58,147 bases of DNA from Actinomycetes bacterium (GTDB lineage Bacteria; Actinomycetota; Actinomycetes; Streptosporangiales; Streptosporangiaceae), in contig JAJYTD010000023.1 of assembly GCA_021793235.1 (NCBI GenBank), positions 1 to 58,147 of the forward strand. Direction: 5' to 3'. Made by a program: the position numbers and the translations under genes. The notes beneath the pieces are model-generated. The model did no database searches, was not told the origin of the DNA, and saw only the letters and a program-made list of their open reading frames with translations. Each line of letters begins with the position of its first letter. The first letter of the stretch is position 1. This document shows positions 25,586 through 38,014 of this stretch, one piece after another.

Positions 25586-26293
25586 GTGACCGTGAACTCC
25601 TCCTCGAACAGCGAACCCGACCGGATGCGCGCCTCCGACGCCGACCGCGATGCGGTCGCGGCGCGGCTGCGCGAGGCCCTCGCCGAGGGGCGCATCAACC
25701 CGGACGAGCACAGTGAGCGGCTCGACGCCGTGTACGGCGCGAAGACCATGGGCGAACTCGTACCGATCACGCGGGACCTGCCCGATGCCCCCACCGCGGC
25801 CGACGCACCCGAGGCCCCCGGATCTCGCGCGCGCGGCTTTGTCTCGCCCCGCCCCGTCTACGGAGCAGAGAGGGTCGTCACCACTCCCGCCAGCGGGCAC
25901 TTCTCCATCGCCGTCATGGGCGGCGCCGAACGCAGCGGCAACTGGACCGTTCCCGCGACCTATCAGGCGGTCGCCATCATGGGCGGCGTGGAGATCGACC
26001 TTCGGGAGGCGACATTCGCCCAGCGCGAGGTCACCATCTGGGCCAACGCGCTGATGGGGGGCATCGGCATCATCATCCCCGACGACATCGACGTCCGCGT
26101 CAGCGGTGCGGGGATCATGGGCGGCTACGGGGCCGATGGCGGCATGCCCCCTAGTGTGACCGACCCCGGTACTCCCATCGTGCACATCAAGGGCATCGCT
26201 GTCATGGGCGCGGTGGTCGTGGAGCGGAAACCGCGCAAGCACCAGAAGCAGCGCGATGACGCGAAGAAGCGCGAGCTCGGCTCCGGTGATTGA
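25586..26293 (+). CDS. DUF1707 protein with LiaF-like C-terminal domain
   Basis: A 235-aa protein. The DUF1707 block is MRASDADRDAVAARLREALAEGRINPDEHSERLD (residues about 14-47, cited in part). A Pro/Ala linker leads to a LiaF/DUF2154-like beta domain with repeated MGG turns (FSIAVMGGAERSG, AIMGGVEIDLREA, ALMGGIGIIIPDD, GIMGGYGADGG). There is no membrane span, unlike many relatives. LiaF-type domains sense or modulate envelope stress kinases; the role here is unknown. Start GTG 25586 or 25592 gives an extra Ser-rich head; ATG 25625 is a good shorter alternative because DUF1707 proteins commonly begin MRASDAE. Confidence 0.8.
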   Translation: MTVNSSSNSEPDRMRASDADRDAVAARLREALAEGRINPDEHSERLDAVYGAKTMGELVPITRDLPDAPTAADAPEAPGSRARGFVSPRPVYGAERVVTTPASGHFSIAVMGGAERSGNWTVPATYQAVAIMGGVEIDLREATFAQREVTIWANALMGGIGIIIPDDIDVRVSGAGIMGGYGADGGMPPSVTDPGTPIVHIKGIAVMGAVVVERKPRKHQKQRDDAKKRELGSGD

Positions 26294-26493
26294 CCGGCCG
26301 TCCGATTCGCGCGGAAACCATCAATAACACCACAGGCCGCCCTCCGCGCGGAAGCCGTTCAGCCGAATGTGGCAACCGAGTGCTCCTCTGCTTGCTCTGC
26401 TGTACCTCCACCTGACAAGCTGCACGATACCTCACACGTTCCGCGTCCACTCCGTCACTCCTGGTAGGTGGACGCCCGTACAGGAGGAGCATC

Positions 26494-28008
26494 GTGCCCA
26501 GCACACCATCCCGACATTTCCCCCGCCGCACCGCGGCCACGCGGCGACGCCTGGCCGGCGGCGCCACCGTTGTCATGGCGCTCGGTCTCGGTATGGCGCC
26601 CACCACCGCCCACGCCGACGACGCCCAGCTGCCCACTCTGGTGAAGACGGAGAACATCCGCTCTCACATGGAGAACCTACAGACCATCGCCGAGTACAAC
26701 GGCGGCAACCGGGCCAGCGCCGAACCCGGCTACGACATCGCCGCGAAGTACGTCATCGACCAGTTGGAGCGCGCGGGTTACACACCCGAGAAGCACACCT
26801 ACGAATACGACAACTGGAATGAGAACTCTCCAGCCGTTCTGGCGCAGACCGCACCGGAGGAACGGGGCTTCACCCTCGAGGACGACTTCGTCACCATGGC
26901 CTACTCCGGGGCCGGCGACACCACCGCCCCGGGCATCGCGGTGAACGCCGAGACCGACGAGAGCGGCTGCTCCGCCGACGACTTCTCGGGTTTTCCCGAG
27001 GGTGCGATCGCCATCGTTCAGCGCGGCACCTGCACGTTCACTGAGAAGACACAGAATGCCGCCGACGCCGGAGCGGCCGGAACCGTGATCTTCAACAACG
27101 AGCCCGGCCCGCTTCTCGGCACGGTCGGCGAGGAATCGGCCATCCCCGTGGTGGGGGCCACCGAGGAGGTCGGCGCCGAGCTGCTCGCCGCAGGCGATGA
27201 CCTGGAGCTGCGTCTCTCGGTCGACTCCGAGGTCGTCACGAAGTCCTCGTACAGCATCATCGCCGAGAGCAAGGGCGGCGCAAAGGACAACGTAGTCGTC
27301 GTCGGCGCCCACCTTGACGGCGTTCCCGACGGCCCGGGCGTCAACGACAACGGCAGCGGCACCGCGGCGGTTCTGGAGACCGCCAAGCAGTTCGCCGAGC
27401 TCGGCGCCCCCAATAACAAGCTGCGGTTCGCCTTCTGGGGCACAGAGGAGGAGGGCCTGGTCGGCTCGACGAAGTACGTCGAAGGGCTCAGCCAGAAAGA
27501 GATCGACCGGATCGCTCTCTATTTGAACTTCGACATGATCGGCTCGCACAACTTCGGCCGTTTCGTCTACGACGGTCGCGGCGAACTCGACGGGTCGCTT
27601 CCGCCGCCCGCCGGATCAGCCGCCATCCAGAAGCTCTTCGAGGACTACTTCGAAAGCCAGGGGCTGGTGAGCGAACCCACCGAGTTCAGCGGCCGTTCCG
27701 ACTACAGCGCCTTCATGGAGGCCGGGATCGCCTCCGGCGGTCTGTTCAGCGGGGCTGACGGCGTCAAAACCGAAGAGCAGGTCGAATACTACGGCGGGAC
27801 CGCTGGTGAACAGTACGACCCCTATTACCACACTCCCGAGGACACCATCGACAAGATCGACTGGGACTCCGTCGAGGACTTGTCGAACGGCATGGCCTAT
27901 GCGGTGGAGGCCTATGCCGACAGCACGCTCCCGGTGAACGGTGTGCTTCGAACGCACCAGACCCAGGAGTTCGTGGCTGATCGCCTGGGCGACCTCTGGC
28001 TGCGTTGA
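26494..28008 (+). CDS. Secreted M28-family aminopeptidase with PA domain
   Basis: A 504-aa zinc exopeptidase. The basic N-terminus plus hydrophobic stretch (AGGATVVMALGLGMAPTTAHADD) is a signal peptide with an AxA-type cut near 43. A protease-associated (PA) insert lies at about 140-250 (GCSADDFSGFPEGAIAIVQRGTC). The di-zinc ligands are His in VVGAHLDGV, Asp in PGVNDNGSG, Glu in WGTEEEGLVG, Asp in NFDMIGS and His in YYHTPEDT, so the site is complete. GTG 26494 stands after AGGAGGA. It resembles Streptomyces extracellular aminopeptidases. Monocistronic, with a strong terminator. A nutrient-scavenging role is likely. Confidence 0.94.
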   Translation: MPSTPSRHFPRRTAATRRRLAGGATVVMALGLGMAPTTAHADDAQLPTLVKTENIRSHMENLQTIAEYNGGNRASAEPGYDIAAKYVIDQLERAGYTPEKHTYEYDNWNENSPAVLAQTAPEERGFTLEDDFVTMAYSGAGDTTAPGIAVNAETDESGCSADDFSGFPEGAIAIVQRGTCTFTEKTQNAADAGAAGTVIFNNEPGPLLGTVGEESAIPVVGATEEVGAELLAAGDDLELRLSVDSEVVTKSSYSIIAESKGGAKDNVVVVGAHLDGVPDGPGVNDNGSGTAAVLETAKQFAELGAPNNKLRFAFWGTEEEGLVGSTKYVEGLSQKEIDRIALYLNFDMIGSHNFGRFVYDGRGELDGSLPPPAGSAAIQKLFEDYFESQGLVSEPTEFSGRSDYSAFMEAGIASGGLFSGADGVKTEEQVEYYGGTAGEQYDPYYHTPEDTIDKIDWDSVEDLSNGMAYAVEAYADSTLPVNGVLRTHQTQEFVADRLGDLWLR

Positions 28009-28025
28009 CCGTCCGACCGCGCCGG

Positions 28026-28063
28026 ACGCCCGTGGACGAGGACCCCTCCTCGTCCACGGGCGT
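28026..28063 (+). terminator. 16-bp perfect hairpin after the aminopeptidase gene
   Basis: ACGCCCGTGGACGAGG (28026-28041) pairs completely with 28048-28063 around ACCCCT, 17 bases after the stop. The following bases are TCCTCTTCC. The rest of the gap to 28386 has no gene that I can support. Confidence 0.85.
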
Positions 28064-28386
28064 TCCTCTTCCCCCCGCGGCCGGGGCGCCCCTACTTCGC
28101 GGGGCGGACTCCCCTCATGCCCGCTTCGCGGGACGACCGGACCCCCCGACCCGATCGCCCGTGCGCGCCCCGGCCGCGTCTTTCACAGGAAGCGCCTCTC
28201 AGCGCCTCCCCTTCGGCTGGCCCCCGCCATCACACCCGAAGGAGACACGGTCGCCCACACCACCCAAAGAAACTACCCTAAGTAGCTTCTCAGATCCATA
28301 GAGTATCATTTGGCGAGGGGTGCTCGTCCACCAGTACCGAGTGGTTACCGTCAGGCGGCGGCGACGCGTGCTTCTATGGTGTTCCT

Positions 28387-28983
28387 ATGACCAAACGGGA
28401 TAACGACAAACCTGTCGTGCTGTCCAAGATCTATACGCGAGTCGGCGACAGCGGAACCACCGACCTTGGCGACATGAGCCGGACGTCAAAGACCGACCTC
28501 CGGCTGGCCGCCTATGCCGACGTCGAGGAGGCCAACGCGGCCATCGGAACGGCGCTCTCCCTGGGCAAGGTGCCAGGCGACATACGCACGCTGCTCGGCC
28601 GGGTGCAGAATGAACTGTTCGACCTGGGGGCGGACCTGGCCTGCCCGATCACCGAGAACCCGGAGTTCCCGCCACTGCGCGTCGAGCCCGACTACATCGA
28701 CCGGCTGGAACAGGCCTGCGACTCCTACAACGCCGACCTGCCCACGCTGCGCAGTTTCCTCCTTCCCGGCGGATCTCCGACGGTGGCGCTGATGCACACC
28801 GCCCGCGTTGTGACACGTCGGGCCGAACGTAGCGCGTGGGCGGCGATCGAAGAGCACGGCGACACCGTGAACCCGTTGACCGCCCGCTACCTCAACCGCC
28901 TCTCCGACCTACTGTTCGTCCTCTGCCGGGTGCTCGGCGCTGACGGCACCGAAGTACTCTGGAAGCCGGGCGGCGAACGCTGA
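28387..28983 (+). CDS. Cob(I)yrinic acid a,c-diamide adenosyltransferase, PduO type
   Basis: A 198-aa enzyme that transfers adenosyl from ATP to cob(I)alamin, making the coenzyme used by acyl-CoA mutases such as the icmA product at 13255. Hallmarks: SKIYTRVGDSGTTDLGD (ATP-binding P-loop-like N-terminus), YADVEEANAAIGTA, LPGGSPTVALMHTARVVTRRAER and LNRLSDLLFVLCR. Start ATG 28387 (MTKRDNDKPVV). A -10-like TATGGT sits at 28375-28380, but the distance is short and no -35 is evident. No cobalamin riboswitch is visible in the 378-base upstream gap. Convergent with the thiamine-binding gene. Confidence 0.93.
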   Translation: MTKRDNDKPVVLSKIYTRVGDSGTTDLGDMSRTSKTDLRLAAYADVEEANAAIGTALSLGKVPGDIRTLLGRVQNELFDLGADLACPITENPEFPPLRVEPDYIDRLEQACDSYNADLPTLRSFLLPGGSPTVALMHTARVVTRRAERSAWAAIEEHGDTVNPLTARYLNRLSDLLFVLCRVLGADGTEVLWKPGGER

Positions 28984-28989
28984 GACATC

Positions 28990-29016
28990 CCTGGGCGCGA
29001 ACACCGACCGCCCAGG
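28990..29016. terminator. 8-bp hairpin between convergent genes
   Basis: CCTGGGCG (28990-28997) pairs with CGCCCAGG (29009-29016), seven bases after the adenosyltransferase stop and before the end of the opposing gene at 29052. Modest strength. Confidence 0.5.
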
Positions 29017-29051
29017 ACCCCGCCAAGGCGAGAACAGCCGTGGAGAAGGGC

Positions 29052-29348
29052 TCACTCCTGTTCGAGCTCCCGCTCCACGGCCTCGACCTTGCTCGTCAGG
29101 CCGTCGTTGACGCCCTCGCGTATGTCGGCCTTGAGGGTGAGACTCACGCGCGGCGCCCCCTCGCCCGCGGCGAAGACAGCGCGCTTGACAACGTCCATCA
29201 CCTCGTCCCACTCCCCTTCGACGCTGGTGAACATCGCGTCGGTACGGTTGGGCAGGCCGCTCTCGCGCACCACGCGGACCGCACGTGCCACAGCAGGAGC
29301 AACGGACTCGCCCGTGCCCATGGGACTCACCGAGAATGCCACGATCAT
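29052..29348 (-). CDS. MTH1187/UPF0045-family thiamine-binding protein
   Basis: A 98-aa ferredoxin-like fold protein: [32 protein letters not shown], then [35 protein letters not shown]. These are the family's strands, and the length is typical. Members bind thiamine or related pyrimidines and form tetramers; the physiological role is unclear. ATG 29348. It lies 68 bases downstream of the DUF2550 gene, at the tail of the atp gene string. Confidence 0.88.
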   Translation of the reverse strand: MIVAFSVSPMGTGESVAPAVARAVRVVRESGLPNRTDAMFTSVEGEWDEVMDVVKRAVFAAGEGAPRVSLTLKADIREGVNDGLTSKVEAVERELEQE

Positions 29349-29416
29349 GGCCGTAGCCTAAGGCGCACACCCGCCGCATGTCTCGCAGGCGTGCCAGCGC
29401 GGCCGCCAGAGGGCTG

Positions 29417-29902
29417 TCAGGACTGCCAGACGGTTCCCGGAGGCAGGGACTCCAGCCACGAGAGAAATCCGGTCAGCGCGCTCTCGGTCATGGCGAGTTC
29501 GTAGACCGGCTCCTTGGGATCGGAGCCGTCGGCACCCGTCCAGCCCACCTCGATCACCACCAGGTCAGCGGTGAGTTCGGCAAGATCACGGGGGGTGGGA
29601 GCGCGCCGCCCCATAACGACAAGACCGCGGCGCGGCAGCTCTACTGCCGGCCGCGGCCACAGGGAGAAGATGCGGTACCAACGCAGCTCTTCGGTTCCAT
29701 AGCGCCCGAATCCGATACGCCACGGGGCCCTGGGGGCACCGGCCCCGCGCCGCAGGTAGCACTCGACAGCGCCGCCCCCGCGCTCCAGGACGAACCTGCG
29801 CACGGTCACGGCCACCAGACCCGCCAGAGCGGTGATGAGCAGGGCGAAGAACAGCCATTCGGCGACCAGAAACCACGATTGGCTGAACAGCTGCTCCCCC
29901 AC
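29417..29902 (-). CDS. DUF2550 membrane protein
   Basis: A 161-aa protein with one N-terminal membrane helix (FLVAEWLFFALLITALAGLVAVTV), followed by a small cytoplasmic domain: GGAVECYLRR, PWRIGFGRYGTEELRWYRIFSLWPRP and TESALTGFLSWLESLPPG. This is the DUF2550 family, which regularly follows atpC in actinobacteria. It starts 16 bases after the atpC stop, so it is read as the last member of the ATP synthase operon. Function unknown. Confidence 0.9.
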   Translation of the reverse strand: MGEQLFSQSWFLVAEWLFFALLITALAGLVAVTVRRFVLERGGGAVECYLRRGAGAPRAPWRIGFGRYGTEELRWYRIFSLWPRPAVELPRRGLVVMGRRAPTPRDLAELTADLVVIEVGWTGADGSDPKEPVYELAMTESALTGFLSWLESLPPGTVWQS

Positions 29903-29918
29903 TCTCTCTTAGCTCCGG

Positions 29919-30326
29919 TTATACCGTCTCACCGGCAGCCCGGAGGCGGCTGCGGGCGCGAGCGATTCGGGCCTGCTGGTCCGGGTCTCCCAGGTTCGCC
30001 CCGCCGGCTGTGGCTTCGGCCAGCGCGGCCTTGGCCCGTTCGACGTCGATGTCCTCGGCCAGCTCGGCGATCTCGGCGAGGATCGAGACGCGGTTACGGT
30101 CGGAGACCGAGATGAACCCGCCGTGCACCGCCACGGTGACCTCACCGTCTTCCCGACCACCCAGGACCCGGATCACCGAGCCCGGCGCAAGCAGCGCGAG
30201 CACCGGGACGTGCCCGGGCTGCACACCGATCTCACCCTCGGTGGTCTTCGCGATGACCATGTCGCCCTCGCCCGCCCACAGCTCTTGCTCGGGCGAGACG
30301 ATCTCGACAAAAAGCTTCTTCGACAC
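29919..30326 (-). CDS. atpC: ATP synthase epsilon subunit
   Basis: A 135-aa F1 stalk subunit that couples rotation to the c-ring and can inhibit ATP hydrolysis. The beta-sandwich (KKLFVEIVSPEQELWAGEGD, GEIGVQPGHVPVLALLAPG, VTVAVHGGFISVSDRNRVSILAE) is followed by two C-terminal helices. GTG 30326 is chosen because GAGGAG stands 9 bases upstream; GTG 30332 would leave only 3 bases. It lies 72 bases after atpD. Confidence 0.95.
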   Translation of the reverse strand: MSKKLFVEIVSPEQELWAGEGDMVIAKTTEGEIGVQPGHVPVLALLAPGSVIRVLGGREDGEVTVAVHGGFISVSDRNRVSILAEIAELAEDIDVERAKAALAEATAGGANLGDPDQQARIARARSRLRAAGETV

Positions 30327-30398
30327 TGCCACAAACTCCTCTGCTCGCGGGCGGTTATGCGGGGAGCGGGCGGATTCCGCCCGCTCCCCGCACACCTG

Positions 30399-32767
<2,369 letters not shown>

Positions 32768-32770
32768 GGG

Positions 32771-34411
32771 CTACTTCCCGGCGCTCTTGGCGACCTTGAT
32801 GGTCTCCTGGCCGACCTCGTCCTCCTCCAGGGCTTCGGCTTCCTCTGTACCGAGGATGCTGCCGGAGCTGGTCTGGAAGGACTGCTTGAACTCCGCGATG
32901 GCGTCCTTGAGCGCGGCCTCGGTCTCCTCCTCGAACTTCTCGCTCTCACGGATGGTGTCGAGGATCTTGGCGTGTTCGCGGCCGAGGTAGTCCAGGAAGT
33001 CCGTCTCGAAGCGGCGCACGTCCTCCACGGGGACCTCGTCCAACTGGCCGGTGGTCCCCGCCCAGATCGAGACGACCTCCTGCTCGATCGGGAACGGCGA
33101 GTACTGGCCCTGCTTGAGCAGTTCCATCAGCCGCTCACCGCGCTCCAACTGGGCCTTGGACACCGCGTCCAGGTCGGAACCGAACGCGGCGAACGCCTGC
33201 AGCTCGCGGTACTGGGCCAGGCCCAGGCGCAGCGAACCGGTCACCTTCTTGATCGCCTTGGTCTGCGCGGCGCTACCGACACGCGACACCGAGACACCGA
33301 CGTTGATGGCCGGGCGCTGCCCCTGGTTGAACAGGTCGGTCTCCAAGAAGACCTGGCCGTCGGTGATGGAGATGACGTTGGTGGGGATGTAGGCCGAGAC
33401 GTCGCCGGCCTTGGTCTCGATGATCGGCAGGCCGGTCATCGATCCCCCGCCCATCTCGTCGGAGAGCTTCGCGCAGCGCTCCAGCAAACGGGAGTGCAGG
33501 TAGAACACGTCACCGGGGTAGGCTTCGCGGCCCGGCGGGCGGCGCAGCAGCAGGGACACGGCCCGGTAGGCCTCTGCCTGCTTGGTCAGGTCATCGAAGA
33601 CGATCAGGACGTGCTTGCCGCCGTACATCCAGTGCTGGCCGATGGCCGAACCGGTGTAGGGGGCCAGGTACTTGAAGCCGGCGGGGTCGGAGGCGGGTGC
33701 GGCGACGATGGTGGTGTACTCCATCGCGCCGGCCTCTTCCAAAGCGCCGCGCACGCTCGCGATGGTCGAGCCCTTCTGGCCGACCGCCACGTAGATACAG
33801 CGCACCTGCTTGGTGGGATCGCCGGACTCCCAGTTGGCCTTCTGGTTGATGATCGTGTCGATGCCGATGGCGGTCTTGCCGGTCTGGCGGTCACCGATGA
33901 TCAACTGGCGCTGGCCGCGGCCGATCGGGGTCATGGAGTCGATCGCCTTGATACCGGTCTGCATCGGCTCGCCGACCGGCTGGCGCTGCATGACACTGGG
34001 TGCGCGCAGCTCCAGTTCGCGGCGCTCGGTGGTCTCGATCTCGCCCTGGCCGTCGATCGGGCGGCCGAGCGGGTCCACCACGCGGCCCAGGAAGTTGTCG
34101 CCCACCGGAACGGAGAGGACCCGGCCGGTGCGGCGCACCGTCTGGCCCTCCTCGATGCCGGTGAAGTCGCCCAGGACGACGGCGCCGATCTCGCCGATCT
34201 CCAGGTCCTGGGCCAGGCCCAGTGTGCCGTCTTCGAATTCCAGCAGCTCGTTCGCCATCGCAGAGGGGAGGCCACCGACGCGGGCGATTCCGTCACCGGA
34301 GTAGGTGACGGTTCCGATCTCCTCGCGTGCGGCGGCGTCGGGCTCGTACGACTGGACGAAGCGCTGCAGCGCGTTCCGGATTTCCTCCGGCCGGATGGTC
34401 AGCTCCGCCAT
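32771..34411 (-). CDS. atpA: ATP synthase alpha subunit
   Basis: A 546-aa non-catalytic nucleotide-binding F1 subunit. The P-loop is [15 protein letters not shown], with [10 protein letters not shown] and [27 protein letters not shown]. The C-terminal tail of about 35 residues ([32 protein letters not shown]) is longer than in E. coli; actinobacterial alpha subunits have such extensions, which in mycobacteria suppress ATP hydrolysis. ATG 34411 ([15 protein letters not shown]). Confidence 0.98.
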   Translation of the reverse strand: MAELTIRPEEIRNALQRFVQSYEPDAAAREEIGTVTYSGDGIARVGGLPSAMANELLEFEDGTLGLAQDLEIGEIGAVVLGDFTGIEEGQTVRRTGRVLSVPVGDNFLGRVVDPLGRPIDGQGEIETTERRELELRAPSVMQRQPVGEPMQTGIKAIDSMTPIGRGQRQLIIGDRQTGKTAIGIDTIINQKANWESGDPTKQVRCIYVAVGQKGSTIASVRGALEEAGAMEYTTIVAAPASDPAGFKYLAPYTGSAIGQHWMYGGKHVLIVFDDLTKQAEAYRAVSLLLRRPPGREAYPGDVFYLHSRLLERCAKLSDEMGGGSMTGLPIIETKAGDVSAYIPTNVISITDGQVFLETDLFNQGQRPAINVGVSVSRVGSAAQTKAIKKVTGSLRLGLAQYRELQAFAAFGSDLDAVSKAQLERGERLMELLKQGQYSPFPIEQEVVSIWAGTTGQLDEVPVEDVRRFETDFLDYLGREHAKILDTIRESEKFEEETEAALKDAIAEFKQSFQTSSGSILGTEEAEALEEDEVGQETIKVAKSAGK

Positions 34412-34487
34412 CTCAGGTATGTCCTTGCTCTCGTATGGCGCCGCGTTCCCCGGCGCCGTGCGTGCTTTCGTTGGCCGTTCCGTCGCG

Positions 34488-35296
34488 TCAGCCGGCCAGG
34501 CGCCGCCGGACCTCGGCGATCCGCCCGGCGACAGTGCCGTCGATGACCTCATCGCCCACGCGGATGGAGAGTCCACCCACGATCTCCGGGGCGATTTCGA
34601 TGTTCAGGTGGATGGTCCTGCCGTACACCCGGCTCAGCGTGCTCTGCAGCCGCTCCTGCTGCCCCTCAGACAGCGGGACGGCCGTGCGCACGTGTGCGAC
34701 GTAGCGCTGGGCACGCTCGGCCACGAGCTGCCCGTAGTGCTCCAGTCCCTGTTCCAGGGTACGTCCCCGCGGACGGGCCACCACCTCGGTGACCAGCCTC
34801 AGCGCCGCGGCGCTGGCCTTGCCCGAGAGGAGGTTCTCGACCAGCGTCCGCTTGTGCTCGACGGCGACGCCTTCCATGGTGAGCGCCGCGCGCAGCTCCG
34901 GCTCTGCGATGACAACCCGGCCGAACCGGAAGAGCTCGTCCTCCAGCTCGCCGAGCCGCTGTTCGCCTTCGACCGCGGCGGCCGTCGCGTAGACGGCCAT
35001 CCGCTCGACCGCGTCGACCAGGTCACGCGGTGCCGACCACCGCGCCTGGACGATGTCGCTGACCACGAAGACCGTGGCCGGCGACACCTTCGACTCCAGG
35101 AGCTCCCCGATCAGACCGGACTTGCTCTCGGCGTCGTTGGCCGGGTCGGCCAGCCATCGGCGCAGGGAGTGCTCCTCCTGCAGGAGCGCCGCGGCCTCGA
35201 AGAGCTCGTGCCCCAGCCTCGCGGCGTTGGTCGATGGGAGGATCGCATCGAATTTCCGGGTAACCTCGGCCAGTGAGGTGCGGCTGATACCTCTCA

Positions 35297-35297
<1 letters not shown>
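34488..35297 (-). CDS. atpH: ATP synthase delta subunit
   Basis: A 269-aa peripheral stalk subunit joining F1 to b. It is longer than the usual 180 aa, as in Streptomyces, but not fused to b as in mycobacteria. The C-terminal block is [28 protein letters not shown], with [20 protein letters not shown]. The ATG at 35297 overlaps the atpF stop (TGATG), showing translational coupling. Confidence 0.95.
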
Positions 35298-35869
<572 letters not shown>

Positions 35870-35891
35870 CTAGTTCCTTCGCCGGTTCGCT

Positions 35892-36095
35892 CTAGATGGC
35901 GAACGCGAGAACGAAGCCGAGCAGGGCCAGAGCTTCGATCAGGGCGAATCCGATGTAGATGTTGGTCTGCAGCGGGCCGCGGGCCTCAGGCTGGCGGGCG
36001 ATGGCCTGCATGCCCATACCGAATACGATCCCCACACCGATGCCCGCACCGATGACGCTGATGCCGTATCCGATGGCGTTCAGGCTGCCTTCCAT
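35892..36095 (-). CDS. atpE: ATP synthase c subunit
   Basis: A 67-aa hairpin of two membrane helices forming the proton-driven ring. The first helix carries the Gly-rich packing motif GAGIGVGIVFGMG. The second carries the essential carboxylate Glu54 in FALIEALALLGF. The short polar loop is ARQPEARGPLQ. There is no sodium-type ligand set, so it is presumably proton-coupled. Confidence 0.97.
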   Translation of the reverse strand: MEGSLNAIGYGISVIGAGIGVGIVFGMGMQAIARQPEARGPLQTNIYIGFALIEALALLGFVLAFAI

Positions 36096-36219
36096 TGCTT
36101 CTCCTTGAGAGTCGTGACCACAGGGTCGGTTGAGTTCGCGCGACTCGGGTCAGCCGCGCTGAATGGCCAAAGGCCGAATGGTCAGAGTCGGAAAGTCGTT
36201 TCGCATGAGCCGGTCCGGA

Positions 36220-37080
36220 TCAATGCGCTTCCTGCGCCTGGCCGATGTACAGCGCCGCGAGCAGCGTGAACACGAAGGCCTGCAGGAACATGATCACCAT
36301 CTCGAAAGCGGTGAACACGATGAATCCCACCAGGGAGGCGCCGGAGAACAGCACCGAGATGCTGCCGAACAGCGGGCCCGCACTGGGGTTGAACATGTAC
36401 CAGCCGGCCGCGGCGAACGTCGCGAGCAGCAGGTGCCCGGCGAACATGGTGGCGAACACACGGATGGCGTGCGTGGCCGGACGGATCAGGAAGTTCGAGA
36501 TGATCTCGATCGGCACCAGCAGCGGAAGAATCCAGCCGGGCGCTCCGGAAGGTACGACGGCGCTCTTGAAGTACGCGGCGACCCCGCCCTGCGACTTGAT
36601 GCCCACCGCGATGAAGATGATGTAGACGATCAGCGCGAGGCCCACCGGATAGGACAGGTTGCTGGTGACCGGCAGCTGCAGGAAGGGGATGATCCCCATG
36701 ATGTTCATCGCGAACACGAACAGGAACAGCGAGAGCAAGAGGGGGAGGTACTTGTCCCCCTTCGCCCCCATCATCGGCCGGGAGATCTGCTCGCGGATGA
36801 AGAGGTAGAAGATTTCGCCGAGGCTCTGCCGCCGGTCCGGGACCATGGACAGCCTGCGCGACGTCCACCACAAGAACAGCAGTACCAGAGCGGTGGCCAC
36901 CACCAGCAGCACCGCGTACTTGGTGATTCCGCCGAGGTAGGGGCTGGTCTCGCCATAGTTGCCCCAGGACCACGCGCTCGGGAAGAAGATCCCGACGGAA
37001 GGAGCCTCGAAGCCGGGCCCTCCCGGCGTGAACAGACCGCCACCGCCCTCGGCAGCGAGGTTGAGCGTGTCAGCACTCAC
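36220..37080 (-). CDS. atpB: ATP synthase a subunit
   Basis: A 286-aa membrane stator that forms the proton half-channels. It has about six hydrophobic helices, with the essential Arg in FLIRPATHAIRVFATMFAGH. GTG 37080 overlaps the stop of the upstream atpZ/I-like gene by 4 bases. A 124-base gap separates it from atpE, the widest inside the Fo part. Confidence 0.96.
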   Translation of the reverse strand: MSADTLNLAAEGGGGLFTPGGPGFEAPSVGIFFPSAWSWGNYGETSPYLGGITKYAVLLVVATALVLLFLWWTSRRLSMVPDRRQSLGEIFYLFIREQISRPMMGAKGDKYLPLLLSLFLFVFAMNIMGIIPFLQLPVTSNLSYPVGLALIVYIIFIAVGIKSQGGVAAYFKSAVVPSGAPGWILPLLVPIEIISNFLIRPATHAIRVFATMFAGHLLLATFAAAGWYMFNPSAGPLFGSISVLFSGASLVGFIVFTAFEMVIMFLQAFVFTLLAALYIGQAQEAH

Positions 37081-37448
37081 GGCGAACCTTTCCGTCGTGA
37101 ATCAAGAGAATCTGGTCGGTTCTGAGCGGCCCCCGAACGGCGGTCCGCGGAAGTTTTCCCGCCCTCATGAGCCGGGTCTGCCCCGGGGCGGATGTTGCTG
37201 GAGGAACCGCGCCCCAGGACATGGAGCCTGACGAAGACCATGTACATCGCCAGGCCAAGCCCGAGCAGGATCCCAATGGGCAGGAACAGTCCCTGATGGC
37301 CCGTTGATCGATCGAGCAACCAGCCGATACCGCCCCACACCGCCATACCGGATACAAGCAGGGAAATCGTACCGATTCCATCGACCCTGGCCTCGGTGGC
37401 CTCGGTCCCGTCCAGAGCGGCTTCGCCCGATTTTCGCGGCTCGCTCAT
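37077..37448 (-). CDS. AtpZ/AtpI-like small membrane protein of the atp operon
   Basis: A 123-aa protein with two membrane helices (IGTISLLVSGMAVWGGIGWLL and LFLPIGILLGLGLAMYMVFV). The GWxxD between them is typical of AtpZ-type proteins, thought to assist c-ring assembly or Mg/Ca movement. The C-terminus is basic and disordered. ATG 37448; the end overlaps atpB by 4 bases. It stands second in the operon. Confidence 0.8.
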   Translation of the reverse strand: MSEPRKSGEAALDGTEATEARVDGIGTISLLVSGMAVWGGIGWLLDRSTGHQGLFLPIGILLGLGLAMYMVFVRLHVLGRGSSSNIRPGADPAHEGGKTSADRRSGAAQNRPDSLDSRRKGSP

Positions 37449-37529
37449 CTCGCTCCGGAAGATAGCAGGCTCTGGCGAGAATCCATACCGCGGGGGACGT
37501 GAGACCGGCACGGTGCCGCGCTGCTGGTT

Positions 37530-37979
37530 TCACGTGTTCTCATGGCCGGGCTCCGAACCAGACGGGACAGTACTCGACAGCGGTTCCACATGCAGGGTCT
37601 TGGCAGTCGCGATCACGCGGACTTGGCCGGCCAGCCAGGCGACCACACAGAGCAGCGCAGCCACCGCGAAAGCCGTCGCGTCCAGCCAGGGAATCGAACC
37701 GACACCGCGCAGCACAAGCAGCGCGACCGCCAAGAGCACCGCCTTGACGAGGAAAGATCCCAGCAAGGCCGGCATGAACATGTCCGGGTTCCGCTTACTT
37801 ATCCGGGCCACCGCAAACCCGCTGACGCCGAAGAAGGCGAGGACCAGCAAGAGCGCGGCCCCGGCACCGAAGGTGCCTGCTGTGCCCGAGATGACGGAGA
37901 AGGCGACGATGGCCCCAACCCCGATGATCAGTGTGGGAATCGCGGCGCCGCAGAGAACCTTGGCGTCGTGTTCCTGCAT
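37530..37979 (-). CDS. atpI: ATP synthase protein I-like membrane protein
   Basis: A 149-aa protein with four predicted membrane helices (starting AAIPTLIIGVGAIVAFSVIS and AALLLVLAFFGVSGFAVARIS). It occupies the first position of the operon, where Streptomyces has atpI (from memory). AtpI proteins aid c-ring assembly. Sequence identity to that family is low by eye, so the symbol rests mainly on position, size and topology. ATG 37979. Confidence 0.72.
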   Translation of the reverse strand: MQEHDAKVLCGAAIPTLIIGVGAIVAFSVISGTAGTFGAGAALLLVLAFFGVSGFAVARISKRNPDMFMPALLGSFLVKAVLLAVALLVLRGVGSIPWLDATAFAVAALLCVVAWLAGQVRVIATAKTLHVEPLSSTVPSGSEPGHENT

Positions 37980-38014
37980 ACGTGAACTCCGGTGCGGTTA
38001 AGTGGAGTGGTTGC

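Noticed and set aside
28064-28386. Cobalamin riboswitch before the adenosyltransferase gene
   Set aside because: No B12-box-like conserved core or pairing pattern could be recognised in this gap.
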